Shown here one piece after another: positions 1-5,255 of a DNA stretch of 5,255 bases. The DNA comes from Campylobacteraceae bacterium (GTDB lineage Bacteria > Campylobacterota > Campylobacteria > Campylobacterales > Sulfurovaceae). The notes under the pieces are model-generated. The model saw only the letters and a program-made list of their open reading frames with translations. It was not told the DNA's origin and made no database searches. Location of the stretch: positions 1-5,255 of the forward strand of contig JALWQQ010000138.1 in the NCBI GenBank assembly GCA_027083075.1, in the 5' to 3' direction. Every line of letters starts with the position of its first letter. The first letter of the stretch is position 1. The translations under genes and the position numbers were made by a program.

Positions 1-462
1 GTTGTAGCACAACAGACGGCTCTCGTAGATTTCGGAGACGATCTCTTTGAGTTCCGCACTTTTGCCCTCGCGCGCCAAATCATAGGCGCGCTTACCGTTG
101 ATGCGCTTGGCACTGTAGAGACTTGGGCGATAGCGCTGCGTGCATTGAAGTGCGTTGACGGCGGCTTCGATCTCTTGGGGTGAAAATGCCGGCACCGTTT
201 CGATAGAGAGTATGTTTTCAAGATCATCGCTTTTTGAGCGTGCACCCAGCCACAGGGTGGCGCGATAGCATTTGGGAGTCTTGTCAAGATAGGGCAAGAG
301 TTTGGTAAAAGCACCCGTAGCGACGATAAGCGTACCCGAAGCAAAGGGGTCGAGTGTGCCCGAAAAACCTGCTTTCTTAAAGCCGTAGCGTCGCTTGAGT
401 TGCGAAAGATAGCGGTTAGAGCCGACAAAAGGGGGTTTGTGCGCAACAAAAAGACGGTTCAT
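1..462 (-). CDS. truB: tRNA pseudouridine(55) synthase TruB, N-terminal part (runs off left edge)
   Basis: TruB converts U55 in the T-loop of tRNAs to pseudouridine in the cytoplasm. The 154 visible codons start at the ATG at 462-460 and continue past position 1, so the C-terminal part is outside the window and nothing suggests a broken gene. Visible landmarks: KPPF (residues 9-12) in place of the usual KP-G-TS segment; the catalytic motif AGFSGTLDPFASG (31-43) with the nucleophile Asp38; the YRATLWLGA strand (66-74); and the second family motif, RPSLYSAKRINGKRAYDLA (112-130), whose Tyr116 and Lys119 fit the RNA-binding active-site wall. The KPPF and GFSGTLDPFASG forms are what I associate with Campylobacterota TruB. 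The start lies 7 bases after the uvrD stop, and the AGAGG overlapping that stop (TAGAGGCACAATG) is the likely ribosome binding site, so translation is probably coupled to uvrD. Family assignment is very secure. Confidence 0.95.
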   Translation of the reverse strand, partial: MNRLFVAHKPPFVGSNRYLSQLKRRYGFKKAGFSGTLDPFASGTLIVATGAFTKLLPYLDKTPKCYRATLWLGARSKSDDLENILSIETVPAFSPQEIEAAVNALQCTQRYRPSLYSAKRINGKRAYDLAREGKSAELKEIVSEIYESRLLCYN

Positions 463-469
463 TGTGCCT

Positions 470-2533
470 CTATATGGACTGAACAAAGGAACTCAAAATC
501 TCTCGTTTGTCTCCGCCGAAGTTGATCAGAAGCTTATACTCTTTTCCCGATTTGGTGGCGGCTTGTACGCGCCCTATGCCGAAGATCTTGTGTTTGACAA
601 GATCGCCTTTTTTGTAGGCGGCCTGCTTGGTAAGTTTGAGGCTGGCATCTTTGATAAGCCCCGCCTCACCGAGGAAACGGCTCTTTTCCAACTGTTTTCT
701 GCGCCCTTTGTAAAATCTGCTATCGACATAGCAAAGCGTCAGATCGCTTTTGGCGCGCGTGATGGCGACATAGCCGAGACGGCGCTCCTCTTCCATATTG
801 CATCCTTCGCCAAGCAGTGGAAAAAACTCCTCTTCAAGCCCGATCACAAAGAGATGCTCAAACTCCAAACCTTTGGCGGCATGGATACTCATGATGCTAA
901 TCGCATTTTCCTCTATCTCGTCTTGATCGCTTTGTAAAGAGATATCGTTAAGGAAGCTTTCAAGATCGAGATCGGGATTTTTGCTAAAGGTGTCGTTAAA
1001 GAAGCCGTAAAATTCGTCGATATTGAGGATGCGTTCAAAGCCGTCCGGCATCGAGGCGTAGTGCTCTTTGAGTCCGATGCGCGCTTCGAAGGTTTCGGCA
1101 AACTCCGCACCGATGTTTTCCGCCTCCTCTTGCAAAAAGCGAATATCTTCGACAAGAGAGCCGAGCGCACCCATCGTCTTTTTGCTTACGGGAAGCGATC
1201 CGCTTTCTACCCCTTTTCGGATATATTCGTAGAGTGAGCTGTGTGCTTCGAAAGCACCGTTTTGCAACTTCTCTAACGAGACCTTACCGATACCCCGTTT
1301 AGGCTTATTGATGATGCGCATCAAAGAGAAGTCGTCGTGAGGATTGGCAATGATGCGGAAATAGGAGATGACATCTTTGATCTCCGCACGTTCGTAAAAG
1401 CGCATGCCCCCGATGAGTTTAAAGGCAAGCCCCTCTTTGCTAAACCCCTCTTCGAGTGATCGCGAAAGCGCGTTGATGCGATAGAGCACAGCGATCTCGT
1501 CGGCGCTTGCCCCCTCTTTGAGAAGGGTTTTGATGCGATGGGCGATCGCCTTAGCCTCCATCGTCTCGTCAAGTGAATGAAGTAGTTTTACCGCTTCGCC
1601 TTTGCCCTTGTGAGAGATGAGCCGCTTGCCGAGGCGTTGTGAGTTGTGCTCTATAAGCTTGTTTGCCGCTTCGAGGATCGGCTCGGTAGAGCGGTAGTTG
1701 GTTTCGAGTTTGATCGTCTTGCACCCGGGATAGGCATCGGCAAACTCCAAGATATTGCGGATATTGGCGCCGCGCCAGCCGTAGATGCTCTGATCGTCGT
1801 CACCCACTACACAAAGGTTATCGTGCTCGGAGGTGAGCATCCGCAAGAGTTGAAATTGTAGTTCATTGGTATCTTGATATTCATCGACCATAATATAGCG
1901 GTAGCGTTCGCTTGTCTCTTTGCGCAGGCGATCATCTTGCTCTAAGATGCGATAGCTTAGCATCAGCAGATCGTCAAAATCGACAAGATTGTTTTCGACG
2001 ATCTGCTCTTGGTAGGCTTTGTATATCTCGGCAGCCTTGCGATAGTCGGGTAACTCCGCTTTCTCCAAGACCGTGTCGGGTTCGAGTAACGAGTTTTTGT
2101 ATTTTGAGATCTCCGAGGCAAGAAAAGAGATATTGAGGTCGATCTTCTTCTCTTTGCTTAACGTGCGCAAGATGCGCTTTTTGTCGTCGCTATCGATAAT
2201 GACAAAGTTGTTGCCGCGCCCGAGTTTTTCGATATGAAATTTCAAAAAGAGCAGTCCGAACTTATGGAAGGTGCATAATAGCGGCGGATAGTGGCTCTTC
2301 TCGCCAACAAGTCGCATCGCGCGTTCGCGCATCTCGGAAGCTGCCTTGTTGGTAAAGGTAAGCGTCAATGTCGAAGCGGGATCGATCCCGACTTCGCCGA
2401 GCAGATATGCCAAGCGCGTCGTGATCGTCTTGGTTTTGCCCGACCCTGCACCCGCCAAGATAAGCATCGCTCCGTCGATATGGGTGGCGGCTTCGCGCTG
2501 TGCATCGTTAAGTTCGGAGAGCATCTGTTTCAT
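470..2533 (-). CDS. uvrD: UvrD/PcrA-family superfamily 1A 3'-5' DNA helicase
   Basis: ATP-driven 3'-5' DNA helicase/translocase of the UvrD/PcrA/Rep group, acting in excision repair, replication restart and removal of proteins from DNA. All SF1A motifs are present in 687 residues: Q motif LNDAQREAA (8-16), Walker A AGAGSGKT (27-34), motif Ia TFTNKAASEM (59-68), TFHKFG (88-93), DEAD-like VDEYQDTN (216-223), motif III VVGDDDQSIYGWRGA (242-256), motif IV LETNYRST (276-283), motif V SIHAAKGLEF (549-558) and motif VI EEERRLGYVAITRAK (581-595). The C-terminus (about 640-679, YKKGDLVKHKIFGIGRV then LLINFGGDKREI) matches the Tudor-like domain of UvrD/PcrA known to contact RNA polymerase, which favours UvrD/PcrA over Rep. 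The catalytic residues look intact. The ATG at 2533 has a weak GGAT upstream (AACGGATCGTATG); the ATG three codons later is possible. First gene of a uvrD-truB transcript with a good promoter just upstream. Exact UvrD versus PcrA naming is a matter of convention. Confidence 0.97.
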   Translation of the reverse strand: MKQMLSELNDAQREAATHIDGAMLILAGAGSGKTKTITTRLAYLLGEVGIDPASTLTLTFTNKAASEMRERAMRLVGEKSHYPPLLCTFHKFGLLFLKFHIEKLGRGNNFVIIDSDDKKRILRTLSKEKKIDLNISFLASEISKYKNSLLEPDTVLEKAELPDYRKAAEIYKAYQEQIVENNLVDFDDLLMLSYRILEQDDRLRKETSERYRYIMVDEYQDTNELQFQLLRMLTSEHDNLCVVGDDDQSIYGWRGANIRNILEFADAYPGCKTIKLETNYRSTEPILEAANKLIEHNSQRLGKRLISHKGKGEAVKLLHSLDETMEAKAIAHRIKTLLKEGASADEIAVLYRINALSRSLEEGFSKEGLAFKLIGGMRFYERAEIKDVISYFRIIANPHDDFSLMRIINKPKRGIGKVSLEKLQNGAFEAHSSLYEYIRKGVESGSLPVSKKTMGALGSLVEDIRFLQEEAENIGAEFAETFEARIGLKEHYASMPDGFERILNIDEFYGFFNDTFSKNPDLDLESFLNDISLQSDQDEIEENAISIMSIHAAKGLEFEHLFVIGLEEEFFPLLGEGCNMEEERRLGYVAITRAKSDLTLCYVDSRFYKGRRKQLEKSRFLGEAGLIKDASLKLTKQAAYKKGDLVKHKIFGIGRVQAATKSGKEYKLLINFGGDKREILSSFVQSI

Positions 2534-2552
2534 ACGATCCGTTTCTGCAGTT

Positions 2553-2565
2553 CTAAAGTCTTTAG
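2553..2565. repeat. 13-base perfect palindrome CTAAAG-T-CTTTAG at the uvrD start site
   Basis: Two 6-base arms (2553-2558 and 2560-2565) flank a single T. It lies directly after the predicted uvrD -10 box (2571-2566) and covers the expected transcription start, a place where a bound repressor would block initiation. The sequence shows the symmetry; the operator role is inference. It is too short and lacks the U-run to be a terminator, and one such palindrome in a window this long is possible by chance. Confidence 0.35.
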
Positions 2566-2571
2566 ATTATA
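2566..2571 (-). promoter_or_regulatory. Predicted sigma-70 -10 box of the uvrD-truB promoter
   Basis: On the minus strand this is a perfect TATAAT in the context TTTTGGATATAATCTAAAG. It would start transcription near 2559, leaving a leader of about 26 bases before the uvrD ATG at 2533. No good -35 hexamer is seen at 16-18 bases (TTTGAT sits 15 bases upstream), which is normal for Campylobacterota, where the -10 box carries most of the signal. Confidence 0.6.
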
Positions 2572-2640
2572 TCCAAAAGAGGATAAATCAAAGATGCGCT
2601 CTCGAATAAAACATAAAAAACAAATCTTTCGGATAAGGTC

Positions 2641-2679
2641 AAGTTATGAAATTTAAAGAATAATAAGCTACAATAACTT
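2641..2679. repeat. Inverted repeat AAGTTAT-N25-ATAACTT in front of the LysR gene
   Basis: Perfect 7-base arms at 2641-2647 and 2673-2679. Their centres are 32 bases apart, about three helical turns, so both would face the same side of the DNA. The right arm overlaps the predicted -10 box of the LysR gene. LysR regulators commonly repress their own gene from sites overlapping the promoter, which makes this a candidate autoregulatory site. The wide spacing is not the classical T-N11-A site, and the region is AT-rich, so chance is a real alternative. Confidence 0.3.
2669..2674 (+). promoter_or_regulatory. Predicted -10 box of the LysR-family regulator gene
   Basis: TACAAT in the context AAGCTACAATAACTT, a one-mismatch TATAAT. 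Transcription would begin near 2681, giving a leader of about 35 bases to the ATG at 2716. The upstream stretch is AT-rich without a clear -35 hexamer. TATAAG at 2684-2689 is a second candidate with a shorter leader; the choice between them cannot be made from the sequence. Confidence 0.4.
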
Positions 2680-2703
2680 TAATTATAAGTAGATTTTACA
2701 ATC

Positions 2704-2708
2704 GGGGA
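2704..2708 (+). promoter_or_regulatory. Ribosome binding site deciding the LysR start
   Basis: GGGGA lies 7 bases before the ATG at 2716 but only one base before the in-frame GTG at 2710, so it supports the ATG start. The ATG at 2708-2710 is in another frame and meets a stop after four codons. Confidence 0.5.
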
Positions 2709-2715
2709 TGTGGAC

Positions 2716-3618
2716 ATGCTAAAAGATTTTGTCAAACTCGAAACCTTCTTGACTGTGGCAAGAGAGCGTAGTTTTTCCAAAGCATCGGGTAAACTCGGCA
2801 TCTCTCAGCCTGCAGTGACGCAGCAGATCAAATTTATCGAAAACTACCTTGGCGCCAAGGTGATCGAACGCAAAAAGAACGGTATCAAGCTGACTGCCGA
2901 AGGCGAAGAGCTCTACAAGATCGCGACGCGGTTGGAAAAAGAGATCAACCTCTGCGAACAAGAGGTACTTAAGATCATCAACAAAGAGATGACCTTCCGA
3001 CTCGGCGCCTCTTTTACCATCGGCACCTATCTCATCCCCGGTCAGTGCCTCAATACGATGGCGGAAGCGATCAATAACGATATCAATCTCAGCATCGGCG
3101 TGAGCGATAAGATCATCGAAAAGCTCAAAGATCGTAAACTTGATGTCGGTCTGATAGAATCTCCTGTATTTGACAACGATCTGATCTATCGCGAATGGGT
3201 CGAAGACGAGTTGGTTGTAGTGAGCAATCAGCCGATACCGAAGCTTTTAAAAACCGAAGAGCTCTACGGTTTCGACTGGGTCTGTCGCGAGGAGGGGTCG
3301 CATACGCGTAAAGTAGTCTCGGAGGTCTTTCAAGAGTTGGGTGTGTCGTGCAAAAGCTTTAATGTGCTCAGTGAAGTGAGCAATACGACCGCCGTGCTTC
3401 AGACGATCAAAAAGGCGGACAAAAACCACCCGCGTCCCGTCGTATCGATCATCTCGAAACATGCGATCGCCGACGAGGTAGCCCAAGGCGAGCTCTTCGA
3501 AGCACGCCTGCGCGGCTATACGATGACACGTAAGTTTTACATCGTCTACTCTAAAGAGAACAAACATAACGCCTATGTTGACAAAGTGGTCAACTATATC
3601 TTGGCGGGACACTGCTAA
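2716..3618 (+). CDS. LysR-family transcriptional regulator
   Basis: DNA-binding regulator of the LysR type: an N-terminal winged helix-turn-helix and a C-terminal periplasmic-binding-protein-like effector domain, normally tetrameric and responsive to a small molecule. The helix-turn-helix is residues 8-64, with the typical FLTVARERSFSKASGKLGIS then QPAVTQQI (11-38), LGAKVIER (45-52) and LTAEGEELY. The rest is an effector domain with a usual late strand (PVVSIISKHAIADEVAQGE). At 300 residues the length is standard. I chose the ATG at 2716 because GGGGA (2704-2708) sits 7 bases before it; an in-frame GTG at 2710 would give 302 residues but leaves only one base after the GGGGA. It is divergent from uvrD across 182 bases and tail to tail with the cysK operon. 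Nothing in the sequence identifies the effector; a link with sulfur metabolism (as for CysB) is only suggested by nearby cysK and is weak because cysK is not divergently adjacent. Confidence 0.93.
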   Translation: MLKDFVKLETFLTVARERSFSKASGKLGISQPAVTQQIKFIENYLGAKVIERKKNGIKLTAEGEELYKIATRLEKEINLCEQEVLKIINKEMTFRLGASFTIGTYLIPGQCLNTMAEAINNDINLSIGVSDKIIEKLKDRKLDVGLIESPVFDNDLIYREWVEDELVVVSNQPIPKLLKTEELYGFDWVCREEGSHTRKVVSEVFQELGVSCKSFNVLSEVSNTTAVLQTIKKADKNHPRPVVSIISKHAIADEVAQGELFEARLRGYTMTRKFYIVYSKENKHNAYVDKVVNYILAGHC

Positions 3619-3619
3619 G

Positions 3620-4108
3620 TTACTCTTTTTTCTTAAGTAGCTTTTGATTTTCCGGATTGTTCAGTAGTGCTTCCATGGAGCGTTTACGTTTGCTGTCGTC
3701 ATCGGCGATACGCAACTCTTGTTCCTCTTTGTCCGCTTTTAAAAGCTGCGGTGCAGGCTCGGCAACATTGAGTAGTATCGGTGTCTCTCTGACAAAGATC
3801 TGCTTGATGGCAAGTAGCGGTACGGTGACATTGGAGCCGAAATTTTCCTCGCCAAACCCCGCTTCGAAGTAGAGATTTTCCGTATCGATCTGTGCGACAT
3901 CGTAGGTATAGCCCGTCAAGACGAAAAGCACCGTCTCTTGAAAATGCATACTGATATGTTCGGGCAAGGGAGGATCGAAAAGGATATGACGCGTTTCGCA
4001 GGCGACGGCGAAGTGTTCGTTGTTTTCAAACAAAAAGCCGATGCACTCGGCGATATGTCTTTGCATCATCTCGCGAAATTGTGCCGTTTGAAGAGGATTG
4101 ACTCGCAT
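3620..4108 (-). CDS. Conserved protein resembling the ClpXP adaptor SspB (candidate)
   Basis: 162 residues, no signal peptide or membrane segment, so cytoplasmic. Residues 32-108 resemble the core of SspB, the Sm-like-fold adaptor that hands ssrA-tagged proteins to ClpXP: HFAVACETR (32-40) recalls HFYITFDTR of alphaproteobacterial SspB; ETVLFVLTGYTYDVAQID (58-75) matches the strand pair after the variable loop; LYFEAGFG (79-86) corresponds to the FxxxxxFGG strand; VTVPLLAIKQIFVRE (94-108) closely follows the VSVPLxAVLAIYARE of gammaproteobacterial SspB. After residue 115 comes a charged, probably disordered tail ending KLLKKKE; SspB also has a flexible tail with a terminal ClpX-binding segment, though I cannot recognise that segment here. 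E. coli SspB is of nearly equal length. The start has an AAGGAG five bases upstream. It is the last gene of the cysK operon, 28 bases after the aminotransferase. The coding call is secure; the SspB relationship is inference from recalled sequences and could be wrong. Confidence 0.85.
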   Translation of the reverse strand: MRVNPLQTAQFREMMQRHIAECIGFLFENNEHFAVACETRHILFDPPLPEHISMHFQETVLFVLTGYTYDVAQIDTENLYFEAGFGEENFGSNVTVPLLAIKQIFVRETPILLNVAEPAPQLLKADKEEQELRIADDDSKRKRSMEALLNNPENQKLLKKKE

Positions 4109-4113
4109 GCTTT

Positions 4114-4119
4114 CTCCTT
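4114..4119 (-). promoter_or_regulatory. Strong Shine-Dalgarno of the SspB-like gene
   Basis: On the minus strand CAAGGAGAAAGCATG: AAGGAG five bases before the ATG at 4108-4106. It is the best ribosome binding site in the window and fixes the start. The 28-base gap after the aminotransferase stop holds no evident promoter or terminator, so the gene probably depends on the operon transcript. Confidence 0.7.
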
Positions 4120-4136
4120 GGCGAAACTATAGCCTA

Positions 4137-4766
4137 TCAGCGCTTATCGTAGCCTTCTCTTTCAAAGAGTACGATGCCGTTTTCATCGAAGATGCGCACA
4201 TGTTTCAAAACGCGAAAACCAAGCATCGCATTCATGATCGCGCACTGTTCGTACTTTTTGAGATCGCTCGGTTGTAGATCGGCGGTGATTAGCCTTCCTT
4301 CGTCGATGAGCTTGGCACGCATCGTTCCTTCAAGAAGCGGGTGTTTCGGTGTGATCCAGCGTCTGCCGTCAAAAAAGGCGATATTGGCGATGGTAGTATC
4401 GGTAACAAGCCCCTCTTTGACGATCAGCACATCGTCGGTATCGACCTGCGCCGTAAGCGTTTCCAGTGCACTACGATCGGCATATTTGTAGCCATACTCT
4501 ATACTACTGTTGATCGCCGTAAAGGTGCGTAAGACTTTGGGTTTATAGGGAAGATATGCGACACTTTCGATGGTATCGCTATAGTATATGCGTGCACGAA
4601 AAAGACCTGCCGTAGGACGCTCTTGTAGTGCTTCAAGAAGCGAGGGGGATTCGCCTCGGTAGTGCGCCCGAAAGGTGCGTTCTAAGCGTGCTTGGTGATA
4701 AGAGAGGTTGTCGATACGCCCTTCGAAGATGCGGATGGTCTCCAAAAAGCGCGGCATCGGCGGCAT
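4137..4766 (-). CDS. pabC: Class IV (fold type IV) PLP aminotransferase, aminodeoxychorismate lyase-like
   Basis: Fold-type IV PLP enzyme of 209 residues. Aminodeoxychorismate lyase releases pyruvate from 4-amino-4-deoxychorismate to give p-aminobenzoate for folate. Visible: LETIRIFEGRIDNLSYHQAR (8-27), the opening typical of the small PabC-like group and of the lyase half of PabB fusions; the likely Schiff-base lysine Lys94 in YGYKYADRSALE (91-102); KEGLVTDTTIANI (117-129), with Glu118 expected to contact the PLP ring nitrogen; and TPKHPLLEGTMR (139-150), the phosphate-side loop. I chose the ATG at 4766-4764 because it overlaps the cysK stop as TAATG, with GGAG 11 bases upstream; a second ATG lies three codons on. 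An in-frame ATG at 4811 would add 15 unrelated-looking residues inside cysK. Shorter than E. coli PabC (about 270). No pabA or pabB is visible, so D-amino-acid or branched-chain aminotransferase activity cannot be excluded; the symbol is tentative. Confidence 0.85.
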   Translation of the reverse strand: MPPMPRFLETIRIFEGRIDNLSYHQARLERTFRAHYRGESPSLLEALQERPTAGLFRARIYYSDTIESVAYLPYKPKVLRTFTAINSSIEYGYKYADRSALETLTAQVDTDDVLIVKEGLVTDTTIANIAFFDGRRWITPKHPLLEGTMRAKLIDEGRLITADLQPSDLKKYEQCAIMNAMLGFRVLKHVRIFDENGIVLFEREGYDKR

Positions 4767-5255
4767 TACTCGAAGAGCTCCGTCGAGAGGTAGCGTTCCG
4801 CAGTATCGCAAAGGATTGTCACAAAGGTTTTGCCTTGGTTCTCGGGGCGCTTGGCAACCTGCATCGATACATAAACATTGGCACCGGAGCTGATGCCTAC
4901 CAGCAACCCCTCCTCCTTGGCGATGCGTCTTGCCGTCATAAAGGCATCCTCGTCATCCACTTCGATCACCTCATCGTAAAGGTCGGTATTGAGGATCTCG
5001 GGGACAAAACCCGCACCGATACCTTGGATCTTATGCGGTCCCGCACTATGACCGTGTAGTACCGCAGATTTGCTTGGTTCCGCCGCGACAATGAGTAGAT
5101 CGGGGAGCGTCTCTCTAAGCACTTCACCCGTACCGGTGATCGTACCGCCTGTGCCGACGGAGGCGATAAAGCCGTCAAGCCTTCCTTCGGTATCACGCAG
5201 TATCTCTAAGGCGGTAGTTTTGCGATGGATATCGGGGTTGTCAGGGTTGGCAAAC
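4766..5255 (-). CDS. cysK: Cysteine synthase (O-acetylserine sulfhydrylase), C-terminal part, runs off right edge
   Basis: Fold-type II PLP enzyme making cysteine from O-acetylserine and sulfide in the cytoplasm. The 162 visible codons (first full codon at 5254) are about the C-terminal half of a protein normally some 305-310 residues long; the N-terminus with the Schiff-base lysine lies beyond the edge. Fragment landmarks: [18 protein letters not shown] (1-18), the substrate-side segment; [11 protein letters not shown] (33-43), the glycine loop binding the PLP phosphate; [15 protein letters not shown], highly diagnostic of the CysK/CysM group; GISSGAN; and [10 protein letters not shown] near the end, where most homologues have DTGERYLST or SSGERYLST. 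The stop TAA overlaps the next gene's ATG by one base, so the two are translationally coupled. CysK versus CysM cannot be settled from this half alone; GHSAGPHKI differs slightly from the common GGKPGPHKI. The promoter is outside the window. Confidence 0.94.
   Translation of the reverse strand, partial: FANPDNPDIHRKTTALEILRDTEGRLDGFIASVGTGGTITGTGEVLRETLPDLLIVAAEPSKSAVLHGHSAGPHKIQGIGAGFVPEILNTDLYDEVIEVDDEDAFMTARRIAKEEGLLVGISSGANVYVSMQVAKRPENQGKTFVTILCDTAERYLSTELFE

Noticed and set aside
437..937. Plus-strand open frame of 166 codons opposite truB and uvrD
   Set aside because: It lies wholly antisense to two certain genes (start of truB and C-terminal end of uvrD), has no ribosome binding site that I can see, and its product resembles no known protein. 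It is explained as a shadow of uvrD.
2590..2629. AAAGAT ... ATCTTT inverted pair in the intergenic region
   Set aside because: Arms of six AT-rich bases separated by 28 bases; expected by chance in such sequence and not placed on either -10 box.
3614..3650. Possible terminator between the LysR gene and the SspB-like gene (GCTA ... TAGC around a T-run)
   Set aside because: Only four clean base pairs form before mismatches or a three-base bulge are needed, and the T-run falls in the loop instead of after the stem, so it does not fit an intrinsic terminator.
4767..4811. Longer start for the aminotransferase at the ATG at 4811
   Set aside because: The extra 15 residues fall inside the cysK reading frame and precede the conserved family opening. 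The TAATG overlap at 4768-4764 is the more natural start.
4628..5059. Plus-strand open frame of 143 codons opposite the aminotransferase and cysK
   Set aside because: Antisense to two well-supported genes with clear family motifs; no recognisable product. Treated as a shadow.

Overview
The window looks like core chromosome of a member of the Campylobacterota (formerly Epsilonproteobacteria), probably an environmental Sulfurimonas/Sulfurovum/Sulfuricurvum-type organism and not a pathogen. This rests on the TruB N-terminus, which has the form I associate with this phylum (KPPF near the start, then AGFSGTLDPFASG), on the uvrD-truB gene order, and on promoters with a good -10 box but little -35. 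Base composition by eye is nearer 50% G+C than in Campylobacter or Helicobacter, so the genus is left open. No mobile element, CRISPR array, rRNA or tRNA gene was seen.

Layout from left to right: (1) On the minus strand, the start of truB (tRNA pseudouridine-55 synthase) runs off the left edge at position 1. Just upstream of it in transcription order lies a complete uvrD/pcrA-type DNA helicase gene; the two are 7 bases apart and probably co-transcribed. (2) A 182-base AT-rich divergent intergenic region (2534-2715) carries a promoter for uvrD on the minus strand and one for a LysR-type regulator on the plus strand, plus two inverted repeats that could be operators. (3) The LysR regulator gene (plus) ends tail to tail with the next gene, with one base between the stop codons. 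(4) A compact minus-strand operon enters from the right edge: cysK (cysteine synthase, C-terminal half only), a class IV aminotransferase of the aminodeoxychorismate lyase kind whose start overlaps the cysK stop (TAATG), and a 162-residue protein.

The 162-residue protein is the most interesting item. It would usually be called hypothetical, but the pattern of its central region and its overall build (an SspB-sized protein with a small conserved domain and a charged flexible tail) resemble SspB, the adaptor that delivers ssrA-tagged proteins to the ClpXP protease. This is inferred from recalled SspB sequences and has not been tested by a search.

How the genes work together: uvrD and truB are housekeeping (DNA repair/replication-conflict clearance and tRNA modification). 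cysK and the aminotransferase are both PLP enzymes of small-molecule biosynthesis (cysteine; probably folate). The regulator's targets cannot be read from the sequence; it faces uvrD head to head and the cysK operon tail to tail. Apart from the SspB-like candidate, the region is ordinary.
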